From: Blastocladiella emersonii ATCC 22665
Taxonomy: Eukaryota; Blastocladiomycota; Blastocladiomycetes; Blastocladiales; Blastocladiaceae
NCBI GenBank assembly: GCA_025594325.1
Contig: JANHCV010000012.1
Location: 992,001 to 1,056,000, forward strand
Reading direction: 5' to 3'
Length of the DNA: 64,000 nucleotides
The number at the start of each line of letters is the position of its first letter. Positions within the stretch are counted from its first letter, which is position 1. This document shows positions 46,303 through 56,113 of this stretch, piece by piece. The notes below the pieces were generated by a model that was not told the DNA's origin, made no database searches, and saw only the letters and a list, made by a program, of their open reading frames with translations. A program made the position numbers and the translations under genes.

Positions 46303-46339
46303 ACGCCGCATCGGGTCGCAGTACGAGAATCGCTTTGAG
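46007..46339 (-). pseudogene. RNase H-like fragment, probably from a retroelement
   Basis: The minus-strand frame starts inside the right arm (LKAILVLRPDAAYRRGV) and crosses into the spacer. It then reads LTLDNKRVVDSAVKMLLP and EWVRGHAANSAKKEADALA before a stop at 46007. The D-N-K and the V.GH...N..AD.LA signatures match the second half of RNase H domains as found at the end of LINE-type ORF2 proteins. The upstream reverse transcriptase was not found in any frame, so this is a relic. The left arm has the same opening residues but then runs into unrelated sequence. Confidence 0.55.
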
Positions 46340-49300
46340 CGGTGGTGGTACGCGCCCGCGCCCTCAATCATGCCTCGCGACTCTGAGCACCCCCCCCCCC
46401 CCCCCCCCGAAATTCACGTTTAGACTGCACTGTCTGCAAAACGCGCAAGGACTCGACCGATCGAGGCAAGCTGCCTGTGATCTCGCTTGCAACAGTCAGT
46501 GACCCTGGCGACCGCCCTGCCTCAAGGTCCTGACGCGTGTCAAGGGGGTTATGATCTCGCGCATCCGCCTCGTAATCTACGTCTTCAAGCACGGGTACAG
46601 CCAAGAAAGACACGCGCAAGCAACAGTCCTTGATAATGAACATGTAACTGCTGTGAGTTACTGGAGAACAGGCATTAGTGTGAAAGCATTCCCGGAGGAG
46701 TCTTGCCGCACGCCCAAGTCCAACAGAGCTGACATCGTGTCCGTGCTGTTCCTTGGCTCAAACGTATCGCTCACGCTGTGTATAGAGAAGATGCTCACGG
46801 TTCACTGTCACGTCATACTCGCTGCTCTCCGGAAGCTCAAGCGGTGCCGGCTCTTAATGCGGCGCGGAATGGACGGCACCTTTGAAGGGAGCACGAAGCC
46901 GTGCGTGGCATCAGCTTGTGTGACTTGGTAAATACATCCAGGCGACAGGTATGATCCATTGCATGAAGTGAGGCGGGGTGATAAGTGGATGGACGTAAGG
47001 GTGAAGGGAGGTGATGTGGAAGTGCTCCGGACGCGCGGCAGAACGCGCGGCACAGCACCGATGGAAGACAGAGAAGAGCCGCCCGTGGGACGAACGGATG
47101 GACTACGCGAGGTGAGGGTGGTGGTGAGCCCACTGCGCGGAGCACGCACGACGCGACGCGTACCCGTGGATGAGGGAGATGACGGACGATCGCGGGAGCG
47201 AGCAGTCGTGCGTGTCATCGTGGTGTCGAGCGAGAAACACGTCGTCGAGGCGTCGAGGATCGTGGCCGAGCGAGAAACACGTTGGGGAGTCGAGGCGTCG
47301 AGGCGTCGAGGAACAGGAACACGTCGAGGATCGAGTCGAGGACCCGAGTACCGTAGCAGGCGGAGCAGGCGGAGCAGGCGGAGCAGGCTGTAGTGCGAGG
47401 GAGAGCGTACACGTCGTCGGGCGCGGGGGTAGGGAGGAGTTTTCGGGTCAGCACCACTCGTCGAGCTCGAAGAAGAAGAAGACACGTGCTGCAGCAGCAG
47501 CGAGGCGAGAGCGCACACGTTCCATGGCGAATGCGGCGGCGGCCTGCGACCCGCGCGACCCGACCGACGACCGAGTTGACCGACGACCGACGCGCGCGCG
47601 CGTGTGCGACCCGCGACCTGCATTTGGCTGGTCAGGTCGACGAGGAAGGAGAAGAGGTCGGTCGAGTCGAGGTCGATGTGCTGCTGCTGCTGCGTGCTGT
47701 GGTTGGTGATGGACGCGCGCCGGAGAGTCGAGAGACAAGGGCGCGGGTGGGCAGGCGGGAGCGAGCGAGTACCGGTCGTAGTCCCGTAGTCGAGGATCAT
47801 CTTGTTGGAACGGAAGCACGTCAAGGGACTCGAGGAACGGGAACACGTCGATTCGATTCGAGTCGAGTCGAGTCGAGTCGAGGAACGCGAGCACGTCGAG
47901 TCGAGGGACGCGAGGAACGGGGAGGAACACGTTGCGCTTGACCACGACCACGCGCAGCACGACAACGACACGACCACCACGAGCTTGAACTCCTCGAGCT
48001 CCTCGGTCATGGTCTTGGCCTTGGCGAGCAGCAGCTGGACGACGACGCGCGGGAACGCGGGAACGCGGGCGGGCGGGCGTCTAGAGCTTGGACTTGTTGA
48101 TCTCCTCGATCTTGCAGTCGTTGCTTACAGCCCCGATGAGCAGCAGCTGGACGCGCGACGTTGTCACCGCTTGTGCGTCTCTCGACCTTGATGCGCCCGA
48201 GTAGCTCTTGACCGCGCACCGATCGTCTTGCAGAAGCCCTTGCGTCGTGTGCTACGCGAATCTACACGGATCCGGACGCGTACCGTGAGTGCACGACCGT
48301 CACGACCCAGCCGCGCATGTACCTGCGTGTCCGTCACCGCGCCGAGCGGTGTCTGGTAGTACTGCCCGGTAGTGGACCTTGTGGATGCGAAGAGTCGGAG
48401 AGGTCGGATCGGAGGAGGATCGGGATAGCGTTGCAATATCGCGGAGAGAGAGAGCGGGAGCACGACGCGTCGGCGGTGAACAAGCTTGCCCGCGACGCGT
48501 CGCGCCACCGTCTCCCTCCGGCTGCCGCCCTCGCCGCGCCACTTGAGAGACAATTCTCATGTGCCTGATCCCCCGTGACCATGACGCCTTCTCGGGCCCA
48601 TGCCCGCGGTAGCGCGCCGAGGCACCCGGCCACGATCGAGGCGTAGCGGCAGGGACGGGGCTGGCGCGTCACACCATCAAGTTTGGCAGGACGTACCGCC
48701 AGTTCCACTCAAGATTGCCTCCCACGACACGTACTCCACGCGCGACGCTGCAATCGTCTCGTATGAAGCAATCATGTATGCGCTACTGGTCCTGCGACTG
48801 CGTGCACCGGGGTCGCCCACGTCGGCCGACCTGGACGCGACCTCGGTTCGCGCGGCAGGCGCTCGGCATCGAACCCGACCGTTCACCGCGCTCCGGAGCT
48901 GGCCGTCCGTGTGCTGGGGCACCTCGAGCAGGTCCTCCGGCTCTTTGGCCCAAGGGCATCCAAGCCCAATCCGCTTGTTGCAGGACGCGACCTCGGACAC
49001 GGAGGAAACCGCTCCCCGGCGCGCGTACAGCGGATCGGCCTCGGGACTTGACCTTGCCCGGTCCGGCGCTTCTCGACCAATCTTCCTTCTCCATGCCACA
49101 GCCGCTCGATCCATCCGCCCTTCCTCCTCCATCGTCGGCCCATCCCGTGCAACGCGTCTGCCGAAGCTTCCGACGTCGGGGTAGCGCGCACGCACGTCCA
49201 CGAGTCGACTCTCACACTTTGCTCCATGGCTTCTCGGATCGGGGACCTCAGAGGACAGAGAGAGTGGACGGACGAGCGGCGCCGCAAACCGCATCGGTCG

Positions 49301-51879
49301 CTACCGCTCGGGCCTTGGGGTGTGTTGCCCGTGCCGTTGTTCGGGGTTCGGGGGGCCGCGTTCCCACCACGCAGTCGCCCCTCGCACGCCTCCTCGCGCC
49401 GCGCGCCTCGCAATTCGCGCTTCCGCTCCCATGGGAACGCGCCGTGTTCGCGCACACGGCCCGCCTGCCGTTGCCGGCCCACGCGATGCGCCACATCGCG
49501 GCGGCTTGCAAACGAGCCGTCCCCGTTGGCTGGCCCGGCCGCCGGCCTCGACGTGATCGCGCGTCCCGGTCGTCTCCACCACCCTCGCTTGCGGACCTTG
49601 ACCGTCAACGGGTCTTGCTCGACTTGGTGAAGCTCCCTCACGGGCCTCGCCGGACTCTCGTCGGGACCTGCTTGATAGTGCTCTTGACGACCAAGCCGGT
49701 CGCCCTTCGAGCTCCGCCGCGAGCCTCGCCTCAAGCTCGGGACCGGCTCGATCACCACGATCTTGGTCAACTGAGGACGCGTAGGGCAGCCCGGGGCTCA
49801 TGTTGATGCACGCCCGTCCTTTCAGCAAGGCCAATCGCATGGCTTCGCCACGGTGGTGACGTCGCGAAGCCCGCGACGCCCCCTGCAGCGTTCGCGAGTG
49901 CCGATCCCGTTCACGACCGGCCTTGTTCAACGAGCGGCTGCTCTCCAACACACACGAGCGAGTGCATCACGGCGCTGACGGGGCGCTCTGTGGTCCGGGG
50001 CGCGGGGTTGGTTGCACGAGCGCGAGTTCCTCCAGCGCGCCCTCCCCTCGGCGACTCTCGCGCTCTCTCTCTCGCTAGCTCTGACTGGGACGCTAGCTCT
50101 GATTGGGACCTCCAGCCGCTGCAATCTACCCATGAAGCTTATGCAATATGAATACCACCCTATGAACACGGCGCTCGAGCTGCCGCTCCGCTGCGTCGTC
50201 GCACCTCGCGCATGACCGCTCTGCTGCGACGGACGCTCGCCGTCGACGACGCCGGCTGCTCCCAGGCGTTGGCCGCAACCTGTTGCTACGAGCCTCGTGC
50301 CTCACCTGCAGATGCTCCTCGTCTGGTACATCGATCTACGCTTCACGGGCGCCCTGCGTTCGATCCGTCAGCTGCTCTCGCCGCTCTCGTCTGTACCCCT
50401 CCCTCTTCGCGCCGCCCTTGATTGCTCGCGGCGCAACTTGGTCCGATCTCCTTGTCGCCGCGATCCAACTTTCCGTGGGCACCTTCCCGCTGCACCGCTC
50501 GCTCGCCGGGTTTCGCTGCCGCGTCTCCTCTCCTGTACGCACGCCGGCGACCTCGAGGCCACGTTTGCGTCGTTGTTTATGCTGCTCCCGGACTCGCGGA
50601 TGCGCGCGCACGCGGCCGCGCCAAGGTCACGGCCTGGTTGCGCTTCCAACTCACTTGGGTCCGATGGGCGCATTTGAACGTAACTGCGAGCGCGCTGCTG
50701 TTGAGCGCACAGCTAGGTGCTAGTAGCGGTGTTTGCGCCCAGAATTGCGTGTGCCTCACTCGCTCGACGCGCCACTCGAACTTCTCACACGTCTTCAACC
50801 GAAGCCCGTGAGGTTCAGAAACCAACGGTCTGCTCGTGACGTGAAGCGGACCGCTAAGCTTCTCCAATCTTTTGGCGTGTTACGTACGACGAGGGGGAAG
50901 CGCTTGGTGACCGAGCCAACTGCGTCACGCGTGTGGGCTCTCTTTGACGTCCTCTAAGAGTTCACGGATTGGGAATTCTCGCTGATTCTTCTGGCCGGTA
51001 CTTGACCCGCCCGCCGCGCACTTCGCGAACACGACAGCTGCGATGCGCTCGCTGAGACGGACGACGGATCTGGCACGAGGCTCCGTCTTCGTCTCCGCGC
51101 GAGCACCCGTCTGCCGCCGCTCACACCCCGCTGGTCGAGTACGACGTGCTGCGACACCTGATCCGCTTCGTGGATGCGCGGGCGGGCGGGCTTGACATAT
51201 CGTGTGTCTTTGAGCCGCTGTTGGACGAGTCGGCCTCGCGCCCAGTGAACCTCGCCGCCGTCTTGCCCTGCTCGTCACTTAAGGGCGTGACGATTCGCCG
51301 CATAATAGTCGAGGGCGAGCACTGGCCACTCGCGCCAGCTGATGCGAATCTTCCCATCGCAGTTGTCCAGCAACTGACAGGGCATGTCCATGAAATCCAG
51401 ACTGCGAGAGCGAGCGATCGAATGTGGTTCGCGTGGTCGAGCCGCAGCGGCACGTCGAGTAGCCGTCCGAAGAGCGGAGCGGCCAACGGGGCCTTCGCGT
51501 GCCAGTCAGTCACACTTGGTCCGCCTCTGAGCGGGCGTGCTGTTGCCACCACGTTGCGATAGAGGGAACGCAGCGAGAAGCACTTGTGGCGTTGTTTGGC
51601 ATACTCGCTCGAAGCACATCAAGGTTAGTCTGCCGCGCGAACGATGGCAGCAACCCACCACGGATGTGCTGGATCTACTGCAGGCTGCCCACGGGCATCG
51701 TCCCGCTCGCTGAAGTTTGCCAACGCGAAGGTCATACATCGCCCGCATCCTTCCGTGTTGACCTTTGCTCTTCGTGCGCTCCTCAAATTCGCCGAATCGG
51801 CTGAGAATGGTGCTTCTACGCGAACGGCGGGGGTTCAATGTGGCCCGTCGCTTCACTTGCCGCAGATCATTAAGTTGAT
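46303..51879 (-). repeat. Inner inverted-repeat arm, right
   Basis: Reverse-complement partner of 39039-44609. All frames are mirrored residue for residue, which would be impossible after even modest divergence. The outer edge lies at about 51879, at the end of the F-box-family relic. Long open frames in the arm (for example 46808-48010 and 48715-49806) are not counted as genes: they are low-complexity and simply mirrored. Confidence 0.93.
51146..51879 (+). pseudogene. Relic of the F-box-like / zinc-ribbon family (right arm)
   Basis: Exact mirror of the relic at 39039-39772: LRHLIRFVDARAGGLD in its first frame, then CWIYCRLPTGIVPLAEVCQR, SFRVDLCSSCAPQI and a stop in RRIG*EWCFYANGG. It points toward the intact gene at 52424-53554, which is on the other strand. 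Confidence 0.7.
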
Positions 51880-52237
51880 GCGACTACATGTGCGCGCCGA
51901 GTACTGCCCAGGATAAACGCGTAGTTTTTCTCGCTCGGGCAGGCGCCGCGACTCGAGGCTGATCGGCGAGCCTCAGCGTATTTCGATTGTCTCAATACAG
52001 AGTGACTGATGAGAATCTGATCGCGGCGGATCTCTCTCCTCTGAACTTGGACACGCTCGCGTCTTGTCATCCACGCTGCAAGGGGGTGGAATAGCCTGTG
52101 GACGGGTTGTGTCACGTTGTGATGAAACGTGCGAGCTCGACATCATTTCTATTAATGACAGTTGCGCCGCGACTTGGGATGCATAGCTGGAGGTCGGGCT
52201 AGGCGAGATGAAAAGCGCGCTGACCATGCGCGCGTGA

Positions 52238-52250
52238 GTGGCGCAACGCG
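52238..52250 (-). promoter_or_regulatory. Conserved upstream motif, copy B'
   Basis: On the minus strand CGCGTTGCGCCAC, the mirror partner of copy B at 38671, retained although the surrounding sequence has diverged. Confidence 0.45.
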
Positions 52251-52423
52251 TCGATCGAATCAGGGAACGAAAAAACTTTGCCCAGCACTTGCGATTGTGA
52301 ATCAGCTGTGTGTATTGGGGTAGTGGAACAAGAGAGGTACATCACGACATTAATCAAGCTGTACAGAACGAGTCGGTTTCGACCTGAAGCCTCAGCGACT
52401 ACCGCGCCCGGCACCTCGTTGAG

Positions 52424-53554
52424 CTATTCTTGAGCAGCATTGACCTCGCCGGGGGTCAACTCAATATCAGCGGGAGCATCGAGTGGGGGGAGCCACACCG
52501 GATCGCCGCCGTTTGCGTAAAAGCACCAGTCGCAGCCGATCCGCCGAATCCGCGGCGCGCAAGCGGGGCAAAGGTCAACTTCAAACGACTCGGGCGAGCA
52601 GTGTCCTTCGCTTGGGCAAACCTCGGCGAGCGGCAAACAGTCCGTGGTGAGCTTGCGGCAGACCCAACACGTCTCATGTTCCGGTTGAGGCGGGTTGTCA
52701 TCATCACCGACGGATTGATCTTGATGAGAGTCGGGCGAGCAGGCCGGACAAAACCAGGTGGGTCTATCACCAAGGACGGCCCGCTGGTTGGAAGCGGAAC
52801 ACACGGTGACCAACTGCTTCGAGAGCCCAGGGCCAAGCGGCCAGGCAAAATCGGTTCCACTCGCGTAATCAGGAGCTCGGTGAATGATGCGAATGTCTAG
52901 ACCAGCAGATGTGGCGAAAGTAGCTCGATTCGCAAGATGGAAGACGAGAAAACCGATCAGACTCGCATGTTCAAGAAGTGAGCAGTCAAGCGAGACAGGG
53001 ATTGGTTTGATTATCGCATAGACCATAGCCGCAGCATGTTGGTAAACCTGAAGTGCTTGGCTGACCTCCGGCTTCCGGCTTTGAGCAGGGTGCGCCAGCA
53101 GCGTGAGATGGACTTGAATCGGCGGGTAAGACTGGTCTGGCGGTCCGAGTTTGTACAGCCCGACCATGCATGCAAGAACAATGAGAAGACTCCGGGGCAG
53201 TCGTGTCACACGCTTTGGCGCCGGTGTAGGCGGCTCGTAGGGCGGCGATATGACAAGATGGATGTGCGGCGAGTATACAGCCGGGTCGGTTTTGATCAAG
53301 TTGAGCAACGACGTGTGGCAGTAAGCCAACGATACGAAGGTTCGCGTCCCGGAGTACTCAAGGACAGCGTGAAGAATCGCCGCAAGAACGATTTGCGGAA
53401 GGTCCAAGAGCTGAAGCGAGCGCTCGTGGATCGGGGCGGTCGTGAGCGCCGATGGCGGCGGCGGCGGTGCCGCTGGCTCATCGTCCAGTCTGAGCTGCTC
53501 GATTGGGACGGGTTGCATCAAGTCGTGTGAGTCAGTTTCCATGATTGAATCCAT
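52424..53554 (-). CDS. F-box-like / zinc-ribbon protein, right copy, intact
   Basis: A single exon of 376 residues from ATG 53552-53554 (MDSIMETDSHDLMQPVPIEQ). The F-box-like segment is LQLLDLPQIVLAAILHAVLE near residue 50. A helical middle follows. The Cys-rich C-terminus holds CPACSPDSH, CWVCRKLTTDC, DLCPACAPRI and GCDWCFYANGG, probably two or three zinc sites. It is the mirror paralogue of the gene at 37361, roughly 60% identical by eye, and of exactly the same DNA length. The upstream frame is open to 53746, but homology with the left copy supports the start chosen. Probable role as an adaptor with an F-box-like N-terminus is inference; the C-terminal domain is not one I can name. Confidence 0.7.
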   Translation of the reverse strand: MDSIMETDSHDLMQPVPIEQLRLDDEPAAPPPPPSALTTAPIHERSLQLLDLPQIVLAAILHAVLEYSGTRTFVSLAYCHTSLLNLIKTDPAVYSPHIHLVISPPYEPPTPAPKRVTRLPRSLLIVLACMVGLYKLGPPDQSYPPIQVHLTLLAHPAQSRKPEVSQALQVYQHAAAMVYAIIKPIPVSLDCSLLEHASLIGFLVFHLANRATFATSAGLDIRIIHRAPDYASGTDFAWPLGPGLSKQLVTVCSASNQRAVLGDRPTWFCPACSPDSHQDQSVGDDDNPPQPEHETCWVCRKLTTDCLPLAEVCPSEGHCSPESFEVDLCPACAPRIRRIGCDWCFYANGGDPVWLPPLDAPADIELTPGEVNAAQE

Positions 53555-53624
53555 GAGCTTCGTCTGTGCGCAGTGGGAACACGTTGCGACCGTCTCAGCA
53601 GTTTTTGCCGCGCGGCTGCAGCCA

Positions 53625-53644
53625 TCACGCTGTGGCGCAACGCG
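53625..53644 (-). promoter_or_regulatory. Conserved upstream motif, copy A'
   Basis: On the minus strand CGCGTTGCGCCACAGCGTGA, identical over 20 bases to copy A, with its 3' end 70 bp before the ATG at 53554. Confidence 0.6.
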
Positions 53645-53669
53645 CTTCGCCTCACTCGTCGAGACGCAC

Positions 53670-54690
53670 TTGATGGGCCATGTTGGCGACCATCGAATTC
53701 TCGTGAAATCAACTGCCCGACTTGACTGCGCGGGGGAAGTCAGCATTCCCGCTCCACCAGCGTCCAGCCTGCTTCACCTCACTGATTACAACTTCGAACG
53801 AACGGCCAACTCGCATAGCCATTCGAAATCTCCGCCATCAGTCGCAATCAAGGTCCTGATGGCACGCAAGCGACTCGTCGAACTCGCCCAGCTCGCTGCT
53901 TTATCCGCGAGTGTGGCGAAGACGTCTTTCTTGGGGCAGCGGCAGTTCGCGGGCACGATGTGCGCTCAAACCGCTGAATCTCACCATTCATTCACATCAC
54001 GCCAACTCAAGGTTTCCTCTCCTGTGCGGCCGGAACGATCCCTCTGCAAATTCGACGAGACGAGCTTATCCAACGTGGATACGGCGAGACCTCTAGTCCT
54101 GATCTCGACGTTTGCGCGAGGACCGTCACGGGGTGCGGTCACCCGCCCATAACGCACGGCGAAAAGGACGACAGAACGTGACGGCTACGTCAAGCAGGCT
54201 GGACGCGCAGGGGATCGGCCAAAGTAGCAACACAGGCTCTCGCGAGCTCAGAGTTCGAGAAAATGTCCTCCACCTTAGTGGTCCGACCGCCGTGAAGCTC
54301 GATCTTCGGGCTGAGGGCGGGCAGACCTGAGGGCAGGGTGTCGTTATGCAAGACACTTCCCACGAGCGAAATCCGATTATCCCAGTAAATGGGAAACATC
54401 AAGCCCCGTTGGATAGATTTAGAGTGTCCCGCGCTTGGTCAGGCTGTGGGTGAGGGACTCAGCTGAAGCTTTATGCTTTCGGTAGCGCGCGGCGGCGGGG
54501 CGCGAGCGGGCGGGCGGTGGCCGCGGTGTGGCGGAGCGGTGCGTCGAGGTCAGGTGACGGCGTGCTGCCCCGTTGCCGCCGATTTGCGCCACACGGTCCC
54601 ACGCGCGCTTCACACGCGCTCCCTCTCCTCTCCCCTCCCCTGCTTCCCGGACACGAATCAATCCATGCATCAGACCACGTAACGCTAACC
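53670..54690. other. Intergenic, no gene seen
   Basis: Short frames only. Homology to the left side of the inverted duplication has ended. A TTGCGCCACACGG stretch near 54585 lies about 120 bp before the J-protein start and may be a variant of the conserved upstream motif. Confidence 0.45.
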
Positions 54691-54707
54691 GCAAAAATAC
54701 AACAACC

Positions 54708-55882
54708 ATGTCCGGTCTCGGCTCCGAGCTCGGGTCGCTGGGCCAGCTGCTGCTGTGGTTCGTGGTGCCCAACTTCGTGACGTCGCGGGTGCTGGCGTGG
54801 TACCACTCGCGGCTCGCCGCGCCGCCCGCCGAGGGCACCCCGCAGTACGCCAAGCACCGCAACCGCGCCTACGCGCTCGTCATCCTCGCCTACCTCGCCT
54901 ACTCGGTCCACGGCGCCGTCTCCGAGCTGCCGCCCAACGCCTACGCCGTGCTGGGCGTCACGCCGCAGTCGGGCCCCGCCGCCGTGCGCTCGCAGTTCCG
55001 CGCCCTGTCGCTCGTCTACCACCCCGACAAGAACACGGCGCTCGACCCGGACACGGCTGCCCGCGCCTTCATGCGCATCCAGGACGCGCGCGCCGCGATC
55101 GGCGGCGGGCCCGAGCTCCGCCGCATCCACGACCTGCTCGGCCCCGACATGGCCCGCGCGTGTGCGGGCGGCGAGGGAGCCGCCGGGATCAAGCGCGAGT
55201 GCGAGCAGTACGCGGGCGTCGTCGGCGCGTACCTCGCGCGACACCTCGCGCCGACGTACATTGGATACGCTGGGATTATTGGGTTTCTCACCCTGTTCCG
55301 CGCTGTCTCGGCCGGGACCTACTGGTACTACTGATCTTCGTGCGGCGACCGAAGGGGGTCACGGTGCACTGACGCGACATTCACCGTAGGCGCTTCACGA
55401 CGATCCTCGCCATGTTCACCGCCGAAATCGCCGTCGCATCCGGCCGGACACCCGTCGCGCTCGCGTCGCTCCTCGAATCCATCTCGTGGACCCCGCACGA
55501 CCTCGTCCTGCTCGCGCGCGCCCTGTTCCCGATCGTGCTGCTCGCGCTCAACCAGCTCGCCCCCGTGTTCGCCGCACCCGATGAGGCCGACGCCGACGCA
55601 CAGCTCGCGGGCGCCGTGGCCGCCGCGCGCCAGCTCGCGGGCATCACCCACGCGCAGCTGCAGAACGGCCTGCGCCGTCTCATGGAGCCCCTGAGCTCGG
55701 CGGCTGGTAAGGACGCGCGGAACGTCATCCCGCAGGTCGTGCGCCGCATGGAGCTCGAGGCCATCGAGCAGTTTGCGGCGCAGGACCCGGAGTACCGCGC
55801 CGTGTGTGAGCGCGTCCGCGCGGATAAGGCGGGCGTGGCGGCGGTGGTGGGAACGGAGAAAGCGGCGTCGCGGCAGAGGTGA
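54708..55882 (+). CDS. ER-type membrane J-domain protein
   Basis: The model is join(54708..55324, 55390..55882), about 369 residues; the 65 bp intron has a GTACTA donor and a CCGTAG acceptor and restores the frame into YWRFTTILAMFTAEIA. The N-terminus has a hydrophobic segment (LGQLLLWFVVPNFV), then a second (YALVILAYLAYSVHG). The J-domain follows from residue 76 (NAYAVLGVTPQSGPAAVRSQ) with the HPD motif in LVYHPDKN. Further spans are IGYAGIIGFLTLFRAV and LVLLARALFPIVLLAL. The layout matches fungal J-proteins that recruit Hsp70 to the ER membrane. The C-terminal helix is charged. The length and topology agree with the family; the exact subgroup is uncertain. Confidence 0.82.
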
Positions 55883-56113
55883 GCGGCGGCGGGCTGTAAA
55901 TGACGAACGAATACATCACGGTCAGCTTCGAGAACCTAAAAGCACTGGTTCATGCTTTGCGCCACATCCCATGATTGTTTGTCGCGTCTCGCAGTGTCTC
56001 GCCCCAGTCGCGTTCCAGTTCGCGCGAGACATCTGGACCTCTTGCATGGTATCAGATCATACGAACAGAACATATCAATTAAATTACACAGCTCTCCGAG
56101 CTTGGTCGAGCAT

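Larger units (their letters stand above)
37260..53665. repeat. Inverted duplication with diverged outer and identical inner parts
   Basis: Mirror positions add up to about 90915 in the outer parts and 90918 in the inner parts. Outer parts (37260 to about 39038, and about 51880 to 53665) carry homologous but clearly diverged sequence, including one F-box-like gene each at mirror coordinates. Inner parts (39039-44609 and 46303-51879) appear identical. Homology fades just upstream of the conserved promoter motif at both outer ends. The centre, 44610-46302, is unique. See the separate entries for arms, spacer and genes. Confidence 0.9.
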
